This document shows, piece by piece, positions 11,601-22,715 of a stretch of 64,000 bases of DNA. The stretch spans positions 21,528,708-21,592,707 of the forward strand of contig OY829329.1 of assembly GCA_963691655.1 (NCBI GenBank), written 5' to 3'. A program made the position numbers and the translations under genes. The notes below the pieces were generated by a model. The model was not told where the DNA came from and searched no databases. It worked only from the letters and a program-made list of their open reading frames with translations. This stretch comes from Toxonevra muliebris (Eukaryota > Arthropoda > Insecta > Diptera > Pallopteridae). Position 1 is the stretch's first letter. Every line of letters begins with the position of its first letter.

Positions 11601-12130
11601 GGAAAAGATGACAGCAGTTGAGAAACAACAAAAACTACAAAATTACGACGAAGGTCTTTAACTCTCGTATTATGAGTTATTGAAAGCGTGAAAGACCACC
11701 AAGAAGATGAACAAATTACATAGAAAAAGACCTGCCCAGCGTGAACGTTCGAAGAAGCGATTCAAACAACCATGACGTATGGAGCGAAATTGTAAAAGAA
11801 TCACAGGTTCATCCCGAAAGCTGTGATTGCTATGATGATGATGATGAATCCGCAACGTCTGCACTTAAACAGACAACTTCAAATAGCGAATACGCTGCGA
11901 ATTCGCAGCGGAAAGACCGAACCTTTTATGTCCAAATGGATCAAATATAATTTTGGAATTTTTTCTGATAATTATAAATAATACTTAAACTTATCCATAA
12001 ATATTTATTACAATAATAAATTCCCTTTCCTATTAATCCTTTTAATTATGAGCATAAAACTAAAGCGTTTCTGAAATTTGTTATTGTTGCCAGCGGCTCG
12101 CGAATTCGCCAGTACCTAACGAGACCCATA
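11601..12130. other. LINE tail and AT-rich spacer
   Basis: No domain recognised. An (ATG)5 run at 11,832-11,846 could be the 3' tail of a retroposon; the AT-rich sequence beyond it is unassigned. Confidence 0.35.
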
Positions 12131-12934
12131 ACATGGGTGAGTGAACTGTGTGTGAGTTCTTCCGTCATTACGCGAATTTTTGTGCTTAATCGTGTGCATG
12201 TGGCCATGAAAATTCACACATACACATACACATACATACAGACAGACACAAACGCAAAAACACGTACCCTACACAAACACACTGACGAACCACCGACAAA
12301 TATTTCAGACAGACATTCGGACAAACATACAGTACAGAAAGGAGTAAGAGACGAATCTACGAATGATTGCATTGATTTATATGCTTCAATCCCACATTTT
12401 ATTTTGCAGCATTTAGTTAAAATATTTTTGCGAGCGAGATATTGCCGGCGATATTTAATGCACTGGACATGCATGAGGCCGAGTATGCGAGTATGTATGT
12501 ATGTACCTGTGTTTTTGAGGGCGACCAACCGAGCAATCGTTTGGAATGGACGACCGGACGGACGAGCGGTTAGTTGGTTCGTTGGCTGGTTGGTTAGCGT
12601 TGGCTAGTCGGCGGCAACCGTAATTATGCGATTTGTTATTCGAGATTTTGAGGCGATTGTGACTGTGAATCATTTACAGAAACAGACAGACCGATTTTGA
12701 TGGTCGTATATTACAGCAACGACAACAACAACAAGAACAACAACAAGAATAAGTTCGAACGAAATGCAATAAACCTAAAAACGAAGATGAACAAGTATGT
12801 AGCCGAAGAAGAAGCAGAAGAAGAAGAAGCATGAATATGATTTAAAATCCGATTTCAATTCTGGCATTTCTGATTCGCAATTTCAATGTGTGTGCTGCGC
12901 GATTTATAACCGACATTTAGACAGATGGATGTAC

Positions 12935-12965
<31 letters not shown>

Positions 12966-13499
12966 AGGAAGGACGGACGTACGGCTGAACGGACGGACGT
13001 GCGGTCCGAAGGAATGATCTTTTATAACTTGCATCCAGCATGGGCTTACAAATGATGACGCTGAGTGTGAGTATGTTGTGCCTGCTTGATGAGATCGCAT
13101 GCTGATCTCTCAGCTCTGAGAGCGTATGTGTGTGTGTGTGTGTGTGCGTCTGGGCTGCGGGTGCTTCACCGTAGCAGCAGCAAACAGATTGGCACCATAT
13201 CTCAGTCACTCATTCATTCATTCACTGTGCTCGCTCTGACATATCATTTGCCACAAAAATGGAGAACATAAAGTTCGCATGTTTGCAAAAAAAAAAAAAA
13301 AAAACAACTTGAATTTGGCATTTATTTAACTTTATTTCATTTGGGTCTAGGGTGACCAAATTTTTTAAATGAGAACGCTGCGTATTGAACATGAATTGAT
13401 TTACAAAATGAATTCAAATACTAAAATTTTCTCAGAATAATAAACAAAACGAGATAGAAAGCTATTTCGGATGAGACCTTGCAAAAAAAGAATACATAT
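12131..13499. other. Non-coding DNA with CAGA, CAA and GT microsatellites
   Basis: Open frames in this block arise from CACATACA, CAGA (12,936-12,963), AAC (12,716-12,745), GAAGAA (12,800-12,829) and GT (13,129-13,146) repeats and have no domain content. An A18 run lies near 13,289-13,303. Looks like single-copy intronic or intergenic fly DNA. Confidence 0.6.
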
Positions 13500-13900
13500 T
13501 TGCATTGAAAAGCAGGTGGGCGTGGTTATTATTCAAAGCTAATGGTTTTTACTTGAAATACTCCATTTGTTAGCCTAACTTATCATACCAAATTTCGTTG
13601 TTTTCGTATAACTATTTCCTTTTATATTACCCTTTGAAGTTTTCGCTTGTGTGCAAAGTAGGCGTGGTTACTGCCCGATATCGGCAAATTTTACAACACT
13701 TATTTTAGAAACATTTTTAATGAAGTACCCCAAATTTGGTTGCATTTGATCTACCATTTACTTTGATATAATTTTTTTTTAATTTCATTAGTATGGGAAG
13801 CGCCACGCCCACTTGACCAGTTTTGCCCATTCACGAAATAGATCTGTGTCTGACTATAAGGAATGCCTGTACTAAGTTTGATTGAGATTGCTTGATTGTT
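13500..13900 (+). repeat. Diverged interspersed repeat with GTGGGCGTGG cores
   Basis: It contains GGTGGGCGTGGTTAT (13,514), GTAGGCGTGGTTACTGCC (13,656) and the inverse GCCACGCCCACTTGACC (13,801), in a setting of AT-rich sequence with a terminal GTTCACGGACAGATGAAC. The same cores occur near 1,678, 26,770 and 26,890. It is probably an old, unnamed dipteran repeat; I cannot define its ends. Confidence 0.4.
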
Positions 13901-15715
13901 CACGGACAGATGAACTCAGCAAAAAGGAAAACTGAGCCAATGCACAAAAACCTTCCAGTGAACAAAGTCCAGGCAACAAAGCTCAGTAGATGCCCTAGGA
14001 TAAAACTAAGCGAATGGACAAAACTCAAAATTCAGAAGATAGTCAGAACTGAAACAATTGCCACAAAAAAAAATCAACAAAACTTAGCCTAAGGACAAAA
14101 TTTAGAAAATGGACAAAACTCAGAAAATGGACAAAATTAAAAAAATGGACAAAATTCAGAAAATTGACAAAATTGAGAAAATAGACAAAATTCAGAAGAA
14201 CTGAAATGGACAAAATTAAAAAGTGGACAAAATTCAAAAAATGGACAAAATTTAGAAAATGGACAAAATTCAAAAAATGGACAAAATTTAGAAAATGGAA
14301 AAAATTCAAAAAATGGACAAAATTCAGAAAATGGACTAAATCCAGCGAATGGACAAAATCAGAAGATAGTCGGAACTGAAACAATTGCCAAAAAATAGAA
14401 AAAACTTGGCCTAAGGTAAAAATTTAAATAATGGACAAAATTCAAAAAATGGAAAAAATTCCAAAAATTGACAAAAATAAAAAAATGGACAAAATTCAAA
14501 AATGGACAAAATTCAAAAAATGGAAAAAAATTCCAAAAATGGACAAAATTCAGAAAATGGACAAAATTCAAAAAATTACAAAATTCAGACTATGGACAAA
14601 ATCCAGTAACTGGACAAAATTCAGAAGATTGTCGGAATTGAAACAATTGCCAAGAAAAAGACAAAACTTGGCCTAAGGTCAAAATTTAAATAATGGACAA
14701 AATTCAAAAAATGGAAAAAATTCCAAAAATGGACAAAATTCAGAATATCAACGAAATTCAAAAAATGGACAAAATTCAAAAAATGGACAAAACTCAGAAA
14801 ATGGACAAAATCTAGCAAATGGACAAAATTCAGAAGATAGTCGGAACTGAAACAATTGCAAAAAAATAGACAAAACTTGGCCTAAGGTCAAAATTTAAAT
14901 AATGGACAAAATTCAAAAAATGGAAAAAATTCCAAAAATGGACAAAATTCAGAAAATGGACAAAATATAAAAAATGGGCAAAATTCAGAATATGGACAAA
15001 ATCCAGCAAATGGACAAAATTAAAAAAATGGAAAAAATTCCAAAAATTGACAAAAATAAAAAAATGGACAAAATTCAAAAAATGGACAAAACTCAGAAAA
15101 TGGACAAAATCTAGCAAATGGACAAAATTCAGAAGATAGTCGGAACTGAAACAATTGCCAAAAAATAGACAAAACTTGGCCTAAGGTCAAAATTCAAAAA
15201 ATGGAAAAAATTCCAAAAATGGACAAAATTCAGAAAATGGACAAAATTCAAAAAATGACAAAATTCAGAATATGGACAAAATCCAGCAAATGGACAAAAT
15301 TCAAAAAATGGAAAAAATTCCAAAAATTGACAAAAATAAAAAAATGGACAAAATTCAAAAAATGGACAAAACTAAGAAAATGGACAAAATCTAGCAAATG
15401 GACAAAATTCAGAAGATAGTCGGAACTGAAACAATTGCCAAAAAATAGACAAAACTTGGCCTAAGGTCAAAATTTAAATAATGGACAAAATTCAAAAAAT
15501 GGAAAAAATTCCAAAAATGGACAAAATTCAGAAAATGGACAAAATTCAAAAAATGACAAAATTCAGAATATGAACGAAATTCAAAAAATGGACAAAATTC
15601 AAAAAATGGACAAAATTCAGAAGATAGTCATAATTTAATTGATGGACAAAATTTAGCCTAAGGACAAAATTTAGATAATGGACAAAACTCAGAAAGCCGT
15701 CAAAACTGAGACAAT
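13901..15715 (+). repeat. 18-bp-period array with 200-330-bp higher-order units
   Basis: The basic repeat is ATGGACAAAATTCAGAAA (18 bp) and variants. A longer marker block, GTCGGAACTGAAACAATTGC followed by AAAACTTGGCCTAAGG, recurs near 14,040, 14,363, 14,625, 14,834, 15,135 and 15,415, giving higher-order units of about 326, 260, 209, 301 and 280 bp. Minus-strand reading frames translate to FVHFLN repeats and are artefacts. The array is interrupted at about 15,716 by unrelated sequence including a hAT remnant and resumes at about 17,541. Confidence 0.85.
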
Positions 15716-15784
15716 AAGACGCGTAGCCAGCCATAAGGCCTAGGCTTCCCTTCCCTGGAATTATGCGAATTCAAAAATTTCCCT

Positions 15785-15833
15785 CATCATCATCATTGTT
15801 GGCACTACGGTCCTAGTTGAACCTTGGCCTCCC
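15785..15833 (-). mobile_element. 49-bp retroposed 3' end with 12-bp target duplication
   Basis: The segment is flanked by the identical 12-mer AAAAATTTCCCT at 15,773-15,784 and 15,834-15,845. Read on the minus strand it is GGGAGGCCAAGGTTCAACTA, then GGACCGTAGTGCCAACA, then ATGATGATGATG. It resembles the (TAG)n-tailed end at 5.3 kb in opposite orientation. A short 5'-truncated copy with a trinucleotide tail and a perfect duplication is what target-primed reverse transcription produces. Confidence 0.65.
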
Positions 15834-15945
15834 AAAAATTTCCCTATAGATCTAAAACATTTCTTAAACAAAAGTTCATCAACATAAAACATATCGTTTT
15901 CTCTAAGTCAACGCCAAGTCGCCATCTTTAACGAACTACCTAAAT

Positions 15946-17336
15946 GATGGAAAATTGCGACCTCTTCTGCGATTTAGAAACGATTCCGGTGATGTGAACT
16001 TGAAGAGAAATGTTTTCAATAATCCAAATATTAAGAATGAGATAATACAGGTATCTTCTGACATTATATTCAGGGAAATTATTAAAAAAAAAAGCTGATA
16101 ACCCACAATGCTTTATCTTGCTTGGTGATGAAACCTTGAATATATCAGGTACTGAACAAATGCCATTATGTCTCAGATACGTTGACCTCTACGAAAACTT
16201 GCGAAAACTGATTATCCGCGAAGGTTTTATAGGATTCGTGTCGATTTACAGTCAAGCTTGTTGTGGAGCGTTGAGCCTAGAAATGAAAAAATGCCCAGGT
16301 AGAGGTTATGATCGGGAGAATTCAGATTCTGTATCCAATGATGATGTACGTTCACTATTACAGCCATCGTTTAACCCTCGCTTTGTCAAATGCCATGTCA
16401 GTCGCATCTGCTCGGAATTGTCTTACGATTGTGAAAGATGTGGTAAAGTTGTTCAGAAACCACGCATATGCGATGATAAATCTTCCAGAACTCATCCAAG
16501 AACATGCCACGGAAAGTAAGAAGAAGAGGCTCATTCGTCTTTGTGGAAGAAGATTGATTGAACTACATGACAGGATACTATCTTTCGTCGAACTATACAA
16601 AATCATTCGTATGGGGCTAGAAGAAATTTCTAGAGAATTTTGAATCATTTCAAAAACAGCGGTCTACTTATTTGAAGCAGTTGAGAAAAGCGAATTCATC
16701 GTCGGTCTCTTGGTTTGTGCAAGAAAAACGACGTGATTTGGCATCAGCAATAAAGTATGGTATGTACACGAAATTGTGGGGAACGAAAAAATGCAGGGGT
16801 ATCATTCGGGGAAATTTTGAGAGCAGATTAAAAGCTAGTGAAAGAAGCATTCAATATGGAACTCAAAGTTCCGAGACTCATGTTCAAACAAATAGCTCAT
16901 TCTTCTAGTTATCAAATACACTCTGTTGAATCGTCAGCATATCAGAATTTATCGGACAAATTTTTCAAAGAATTCCTAACTGAAAAAGTAGATGTCTTTG
17001 AGCATCTTGCTCTTCCCTTTAATGATTGAGCCTTAGAATCGGCAGTGAGATTTGAGTATAAATTGTAGTGTGAAAACTTATCAGGACTCGAGAATGATGC
17101 CGTAGCTGTGGAAGTTTTGAACTTTTATGACTCGAGCAGATTTCCAGTGACTCTTCTTCCAGTCAAAACGTCAAGTATGGAGAGTCCATTTTCTGAAGAC
17201 TGAAGAGAATCAAAACTTACACATACGGAACTCAACGGGTAACGAAAGACTCAGTACATTCGCCGTATTGTCAATCCATGAAGACTTAGGTGTTGAACCG
17301 AATGAGGTTCTCGAGATTATAGCAGCAAAGAAATTT
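15946..17336 (+). pseudogene. hAT-superfamily transposase (DUF4371 type), decayed
   Basis: Collinear pieces of a DUF4371/ZMYM-like hAT transposase occur in three frames. First DGKLRPLLRFRNDSGD and NIKNEIIQVSSDIIFR (15,946-16,080). After a slip at the A-run near 16,085 comes GDETLNISGTEQMPLCLRYV with GFIGFV and CPGRGYD (16,130-16,310). After another shift comes SNAMSVASARNCLTIV, AYAMINLPELIQEHATESKK and FVELYKII (16,395-16,610). Near the end is the C-terminal dimerisation block GNERLSTFAVLSIHEDLGVE, ending EIIAAKKF and a stop at 17,334-17,336. Stops and frameshifts make it non-functional. It lies inside the 18-bp array; I could not find its terminal inverted repeats. Confidence 0.8.
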
Positions 17337-17540
17337 TGAAAATTTAAATTTTGAGCTTTTTCACCTTTAAAAAAAGATAAAAAAATCATTGTTCACTTAA
17401 AGCCTATTAATTAAAAAAGTAGTAAAGAAGTTAAAAAAAATATTACGATTCTGGAAAAAAAAATTTTTAAAGGCTCACAAAAATTTTGGAATTTTTTTTT
17501 TTGGGAAAAACTCGGTAAAAGTCTCAATTTTAAAATGCCG
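17337..17540. other. AT-rich tail between hAT remnant and array
   Basis: Poly-A and poly-T rich sequence with no gene; probably the 3' non-coding part of the hAT remnant. Confidence 0.4.
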
Positions 17541-17990
17541 GCAAAAAAATGAACAAAACTTAGCCTAAGGACAAAAGGACAAAACTCAGCAAATGGACAA
17601 AATTCAGAAAATGGAGAAAATTCTGAAAATGGACAACATTCAGAAGATAAAACTGAAACAATGGACAAAAAAAAAAAAAAAAAAATAGCTTAAGGACAAA
17701 ACTCGGAAAATGCCAAAAAATTCAACAAATGGAAAAAAATTCAGAAAAAATTAAAAAAAAATGGACAAAACTTAGTCTAAGAACAAAATTTAGGCAATGG
17801 GCAAAACTTAAAAAATGGACAAAATTCAGAAGATAGTCAGAACTGAAACAAAGAAAATGGACAAAACTCAGAAAATGGAGAAAATTCAGAAAATAGTGAA
17901 AACTGGGGTAATGGACAAAAATCAGAAAAATAACTTAACTTAGCCAATAGACAAGTTTCAGTAGATAAGGTCAAACACTTTGGAAACATG
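17541..17990 (+). repeat. Resumption of the 18-bp-period array
   Basis: Degenerate ATGGACAAAATTCAGAAA units reappear, with AACTTAGCCTAAGGACAAAA and GATAGTCAGAACTGAAACAA markers shared with 13.9-15.7 kb. This implies that the hAT-bearing 1.8 kb inserted into, or was trapped by, one array. Confidence 0.8.
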
Positions 17991-18090
17991 CTATAATTTT
18001 TGGCTTAATGAAATTGAATCACAGATTTCGAAAAGGGCACATCTCGGATTTTTTCAAAGTGGACTTATTCGCTCTTTTTCTATATACAAA

Positions 18091-18325
18091 CAGTGTGGCC
18101 AACTCAGCGTTTTTACCGCTGATTTTAGTGCTTTTTGAAAATTAAAACGCGGAAAAAAGTGATTTAGCGCTCAGCTCGTTTTTTCAATTTAAAATTTCTT
18201 CGATTTTACGAAAATTGACTAGAAGTATCAGATGTTTGCCTGTATTAGTGAAAAAGTTTAAATGTATTGAGTTTTCTCGCACTTTTATAAGAAAAAATTT
18301 TGAAAAATAAAAGTTGGCCACACTG
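18091..18325. mobile_element. 235-bp hAT-type MITE with perfect 8-bp TSD
   Basis: It begins CAGTGTGGCCAACT (18,091-18,104) and ends with the exact inverse AGTTGGCCACACTG (18,312-18,325). The identical octamer TATACAAA flanks it at 18,083-18,090 and 18,326-18,333. An 8-bp duplication and CAG...CTG termini are the hAT signature. The interior has no coding capacity, so it is a non-autonomous miniature element. The perfect termini and duplication argue for a fairly recent insertion. Confidence 0.92.
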
Positions 18326-18333
18326 TATACAAA

Positions 18334-20499
18334 TATAGATAAATGTTTTGTGAGGAAGAAGGTTTTATATTTGGTTGTCATAGTGGAAAAAAGAGGAAAA
18401 AAATGTATCCTTAATACAAACGGTTTAAAAGAAATTCAGCTTAACTTTTGTATCTCCTGTAAAATTTCCAATATCCTAGATGAGCTCTTTTCCAAATTCC
18501 CGATTCAATTATAGGCGTTTCAATATAATTTGAAATTAGAAAAATCATTTGATCTGAGTATTAATTTCAGAATTTTGAAAAATCAGCATTTAAAAAAAGA
18601 AAAAATCCAATTGCCCTGTCAAAATCAATACGAACATCTGGCCACCTTACTTGCGAGCGATCAAGAAACTTGCGGCAACAGCGGCGACGGTGAAGGGAGG
18701 TGCCCAAACAAACCTTGCCTTACCTGTGTAAGAACATACACTTGCCACATGAGAAACAGACGCATTGAGTTTATGCCCCGCAGCAGCGCTTGACGTTAGC
18801 AGCAGCAGCAGCAACAGGCGGCGGGGTTTCCATAATATTAATAACGCCAATATTGAGCAGCATGAATATGTTTATATTTATGTGTGAGGTGAGTGTGTGT
18901 GTGTGTGTGTGTGTATGTGTGTGTGCATACATTTTGATTGCAAAAACATCATGAAGCATCACATGCTGCAGCATAATTTTAAAGGCGTTCATTTGTGCTG
19001 TGTTGCTGGCTGCGTCCATCTTTGATTTCGACATGTGCTGTGTCCATAGCGGCGTTGCGTTCGTCACAGTTTTGAAGCTTAGCAGCAGTTGAAGTTAACC
19101 AAAAAAAAATCAACAAAAAAAAAAAAAAAAATCGATTCAATACTTTTTGAAATCATAGTTGTTGGAGTAATTCACTCAATTCGATTCGTTCGTTTGATGC
19201 GATCGTTCGTTTGTTGTTTTTTTTTTCCACTCTTTTGGATTCGTGTGTGCGCGTCCCGCACATAAATCATTGAAAACCTGGCCACTGCCGCCTGACTGCT
19301 TGCATATCTTCTTAAATACAGACCTGCCTCTGGTTTGAGGCTTTACTCTTCTTCTTTTTACTTACACATTCCGTTGATTAATAATTAATTTGCGTCTTGG
19401 CTTGAATTGCAGCCCTGCGTGCGTGTGTGTGTGTGTGTTTGTGTGTGCATACATGGTTGCATTTGACTCCTTTATAATGAACGGTTGTGTGATGTTGTTG
19501 CTGCTGCTGCCAGGACGACATTGGTACATCATCATCGCATCGTTCATTGTCGTACGGATTCGAAAATGAGTTAAGCTTCAACGTTTCCTCACACAGTTTG
19601 ATGAAGTTTCTTTATGAATGTTGCGCTGTTGTTGTTGTTGTTGTTGTTGCTCTTAGTGTTTTGGTGTTGTACATACGAGTAGTTGATTGTTGTTGCTGGC
19701 ACGGTAGATGAATGTGTTTTTGTTGGCGTTTGTTGCCAGAGGTCGTCCGTCTCGTGTATGCTATGTTCGCTGCCTCCTTCTTATTCATACTGGGTTGTTT
19801 TTGGGTTTTTGTTTTGGCTTTTTTGTAATTTTTGCCGATATCTTCTATTTTTGTATCAATCAAATACAATAACTCTTATTTTTTTTCCTCGCCTTCAACT
19901 CCGTCGTCTTTCCTTTTTCACAACAGGTATTTAAAAAGTTGTAGTTGTGTTCGTTGTTTATGTACTTCGGTTGTTGTATTTCTCTTTATGGTTTGTGCAT
20001 AAATTAAATCACAAAAAAGGCGTTATCGCTTATACTGTAGGTACCTACATTCATATACCCGTACCAATACCCGTACTAATAAATCAATTAACAAATTTAT
20101 AATTATTATTGTCATAAATCTAAAAAAAAAAAAATAAAAAACAAAATCTGAAATCTGACATTTGAAAAATAATTATAAAAAAAGAATTTAATTTACTGCT
20201 TGAAAGCTGGAATTTTTTTTATAGTGTCAATTCTCATTTGATTTATTTAATGTCTGTAAACGTTATTGATTATTCACTCTAAATCAAAAACAAATGTTCA
20301 AAATCTGATCACATTGGCTCAAAATATTCTACCTTAATTTAAGCTCAATCGAGACAGAGGGAGGAGCTTGAGATAAATATTTCTATTGTAAAACAATAAA
20401 ACCATTTTAATTAGTTGTTGTTGTGTAATTATATTGTATTTACACGAGAGTGTGCCCGAAAATCTACAGGCTAGAATAAAATGGCCGTAGTCTAAGGTA
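18334..20499. other. Non-coding DNA with CAG, GTT and GT microsatellites
   Basis: Apparently single-copy fly DNA with AGCAGC (18,797-18,813), GT (18,894-18,925; 19,421-19,446), GTT (19,627-19,648) and poly-A (19,114-19,131) tracts. Frames here are simple-sequence shadows. No gene recognised. Confidence 0.6.
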
Positions 20500-20507
20500 T
20501 GACGTCA
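20500..20507. promoter_or_regulatory. Perfect CRE palindrome TGACGTCA
   Basis: The exact ATF/CREB consensus octamer occurs in non-repeat sequence. One match to an 8-mer is expected by chance about once per 65 kb, so this carries little weight alone. Confidence 0.2.
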
Positions 20508-21111
20508 GCAATAGACGCCATTACCTGAATCATACTTCAATGAGAAAGTTTCTCTGCACCAAACACAAACAACAATGCATACCAAAATATTTATTTGAGC
20601 TCTTTGTCTCTCTCTCTCTCTCTTATTCGCTCTCTATTAGTGATGGATGTTTCAATACAATTGTAATTTTCTCAGTACACTTTTCAAGACTCTGAAATAC
20701 GTACGAGTACGATTTTCAGTACACTTTCAATACAAAATCATATTTTTATTTTCTTTTTTGTTTATTATTTCTAAAAAAAAACAACAATTTTTTTAATTTT
20801 TGTATTTGGTTCCATCACAAAGTACATTTGCTTGTTATCTATTACACAGGCTTACCCGGTTTCGGACCCGAGCAAACAAAAGATGTTTTTACGGTAATTT
20901 AGGCATTGATAACGAATCTGCAGTCCGTTTTTCGCTATCAGTAGATGTGAGCTAGTGCCGAAATTGCATTTTCCACATATAGTTTGAACTTTTCTTTGGA
21001 AAATTTGGGTAATTTTGTTTTTATTTCTTTTGCTTTTATATTTTTGATATATTTCAGAAAAAGGGTTACAAAACGTCTAAATTTTATCTCTCTCTCTCTT
21101 TTCAATTTAAG
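20508..21111. other. AT-rich spacer with CT tract
   Basis: Contains a CT run at 20,606-20,623 and GTTTTTCGCTATC (about 20,928), which is inverted as GATAGCGAAAAAC at about 21,112. This may mark a larger foldback. No coding signal. Confidence 0.45.
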
Positions 21112-21184
21112 ATAGCGAAAAACTTCATATAAAAAAAAAAAAAAATGAAAAGAGAGTGCGGCACTCGATCGGTGAATCCACATT
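21112..21184. mobile_element. Half copy of the MITE family at 56.1 kb
   Basis: AAAACTTCATATAAAA, then an A-run, GAAAAGAGAGTGC and GGCACTCGATCGGTGAATCC match the reverse complement of the left half of the palindromic element at 56,074-56,205, and the terminal block matches its right end. Only one end is recognisable here. Confidence 0.55.
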
Positions 21185-21369
21185 AAGAGTTAACTTGTGC
21201 CTGAATGATTTGTTACATCTGGCATCCCCGCTATGGGATTGGTGGAGTTATGCTGCCTAAGTAATTTTTTCTTCCCTTCGAGGGAAAATAAAAAAATATA
21301 TTATATTGGTCTAGCAGATACTATGGGTTTTGGGTTATTGATAGAGAAAACCTGAGTATAGGATCGGAA

Positions 21370-22715
21370 TTTGCGACCCTGAATTACACTTAAAAATTAT
21401 TTACCCGCCATTTGAAATTTACCAAAATCTATTCTTGACAAATTTTTTCTCAATTTCTAAATAAAAGTCTATTTCGACTGCCTGACTCATGAAATTAGTC
21501 ACTGACTCATGCTATGAGTCATTGACTCATTAATGTACAACCCAAATTAATGGGTCGGAAAACAGGAAATTTACGGAAAAATTTTTAAATTTTGGCCACT
21601 TGAAATTTAAATATTGAAACATGAACTTGAGATTATTTTTTTTTTCACCTAATCTCTCTAGACGTATTCATAAAAATATTCACTGTGCAGTTAAAGAATT
21701 CTTGAAACTCTGAGCACCAGAAAGTGAACAATTAATTTTTCTGAAAGAAGCCAAAATTATTTATAAAAAATATTTTATTGACAACATTTTTCTCAATCTC
21801 GAAATAAAAATGCATTTTACCTGACTGGCTCATGATATGAGTCATTGAATCATCAATGCACAACCCAAGCTATTGGGTCTAGAAATATGAAATTTACTGA
21901 GAAATTTTGAAATTTCGGTCAATTGGAAATATGAACCAGAGATGAAGTTTTTCTCCTAATCTCTCTAGATTTATTTATTTTTGTTGTTCGCTTTGCAGCT
22001 AAAGAATTTTCGAGACTGTGAGCGTAAACAATTTCATTTCTTGAAATAATCTAAACTAAAAAACACGTTAAAATTTTCTTTTTTTCTAGTAAAAGTAAAT
22101 TATAGCTTGGTACCAAGCTTAAAAATAGTTTTGAACGCTATACTTGGCAAAAATTTTTTAAAATTTTTTGATACAAATGCATTTACCTGACTGACTCATG
22201 ATATGGGTCATTGACTCATCGATGTGCAAACCCAACCATTGGGTCTATAAATATGAAGTTTTCCGAAACATTTTGAAATTTTGGTAGCTTGGACTTGAGT
22301 GACTCATTGAAATATGAACATAATTCCTTTTGATTTATTCATGAAATTATTCACTGAGTAGTTAAAAGATTCTTGAGACCAATTTCATTTCCTGGAAAAA
22401 AAGTTAAAATTATTTATGAGAAATTCGGTGAAATTTTCTTTTACTTCTAGTAAAAGTAAGTTATGGCTTATTATCAAGCCTTAAAATTGTTTTGAACGCT
22501 TTCTAGGCAACGTTTTTCTTAATTTCTTAATAGAATTGCATTTACCTCACTGACTCATGATATGAGTCATTGACTCATGATATGAGTCATTGACTCATCA
22601 ATGCACAACCCAAACCACTGAGTCTGGAAATATGAAATTTTCCGAAAAATTTTGAAATTTTGGCTACTTTAACTTGAGTGGCGCATTGAAATATGAACTT
22701 GAGATGATTCTTTAC
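21370..22715 (+). repeat. ~360-bp TGASTCA-rich tandem repeat, array A1
   Basis: About four units with spacing near 350-360 bp (cores at about 21,484, 21,833, 22,193 and 22,552). Each core has up to five TGACTCA/TGAGTCA heptamers separated by short spacers such as TGATA, followed by CAACCCAAACCATTGGGTCT and then CCTAATCCCTCTAGATTTAT downstream. The core at 22,552 shows an internal duplication of the heptamer pair. No coding frame. The array stops mid-unit at about 22,715 and picks up again near 24,846. Confidence 0.85.

Noticed and set aside
12137..12607. 156-codon frame
   Set aside because: Built on CACATACA and CAGA repeats; no domain.
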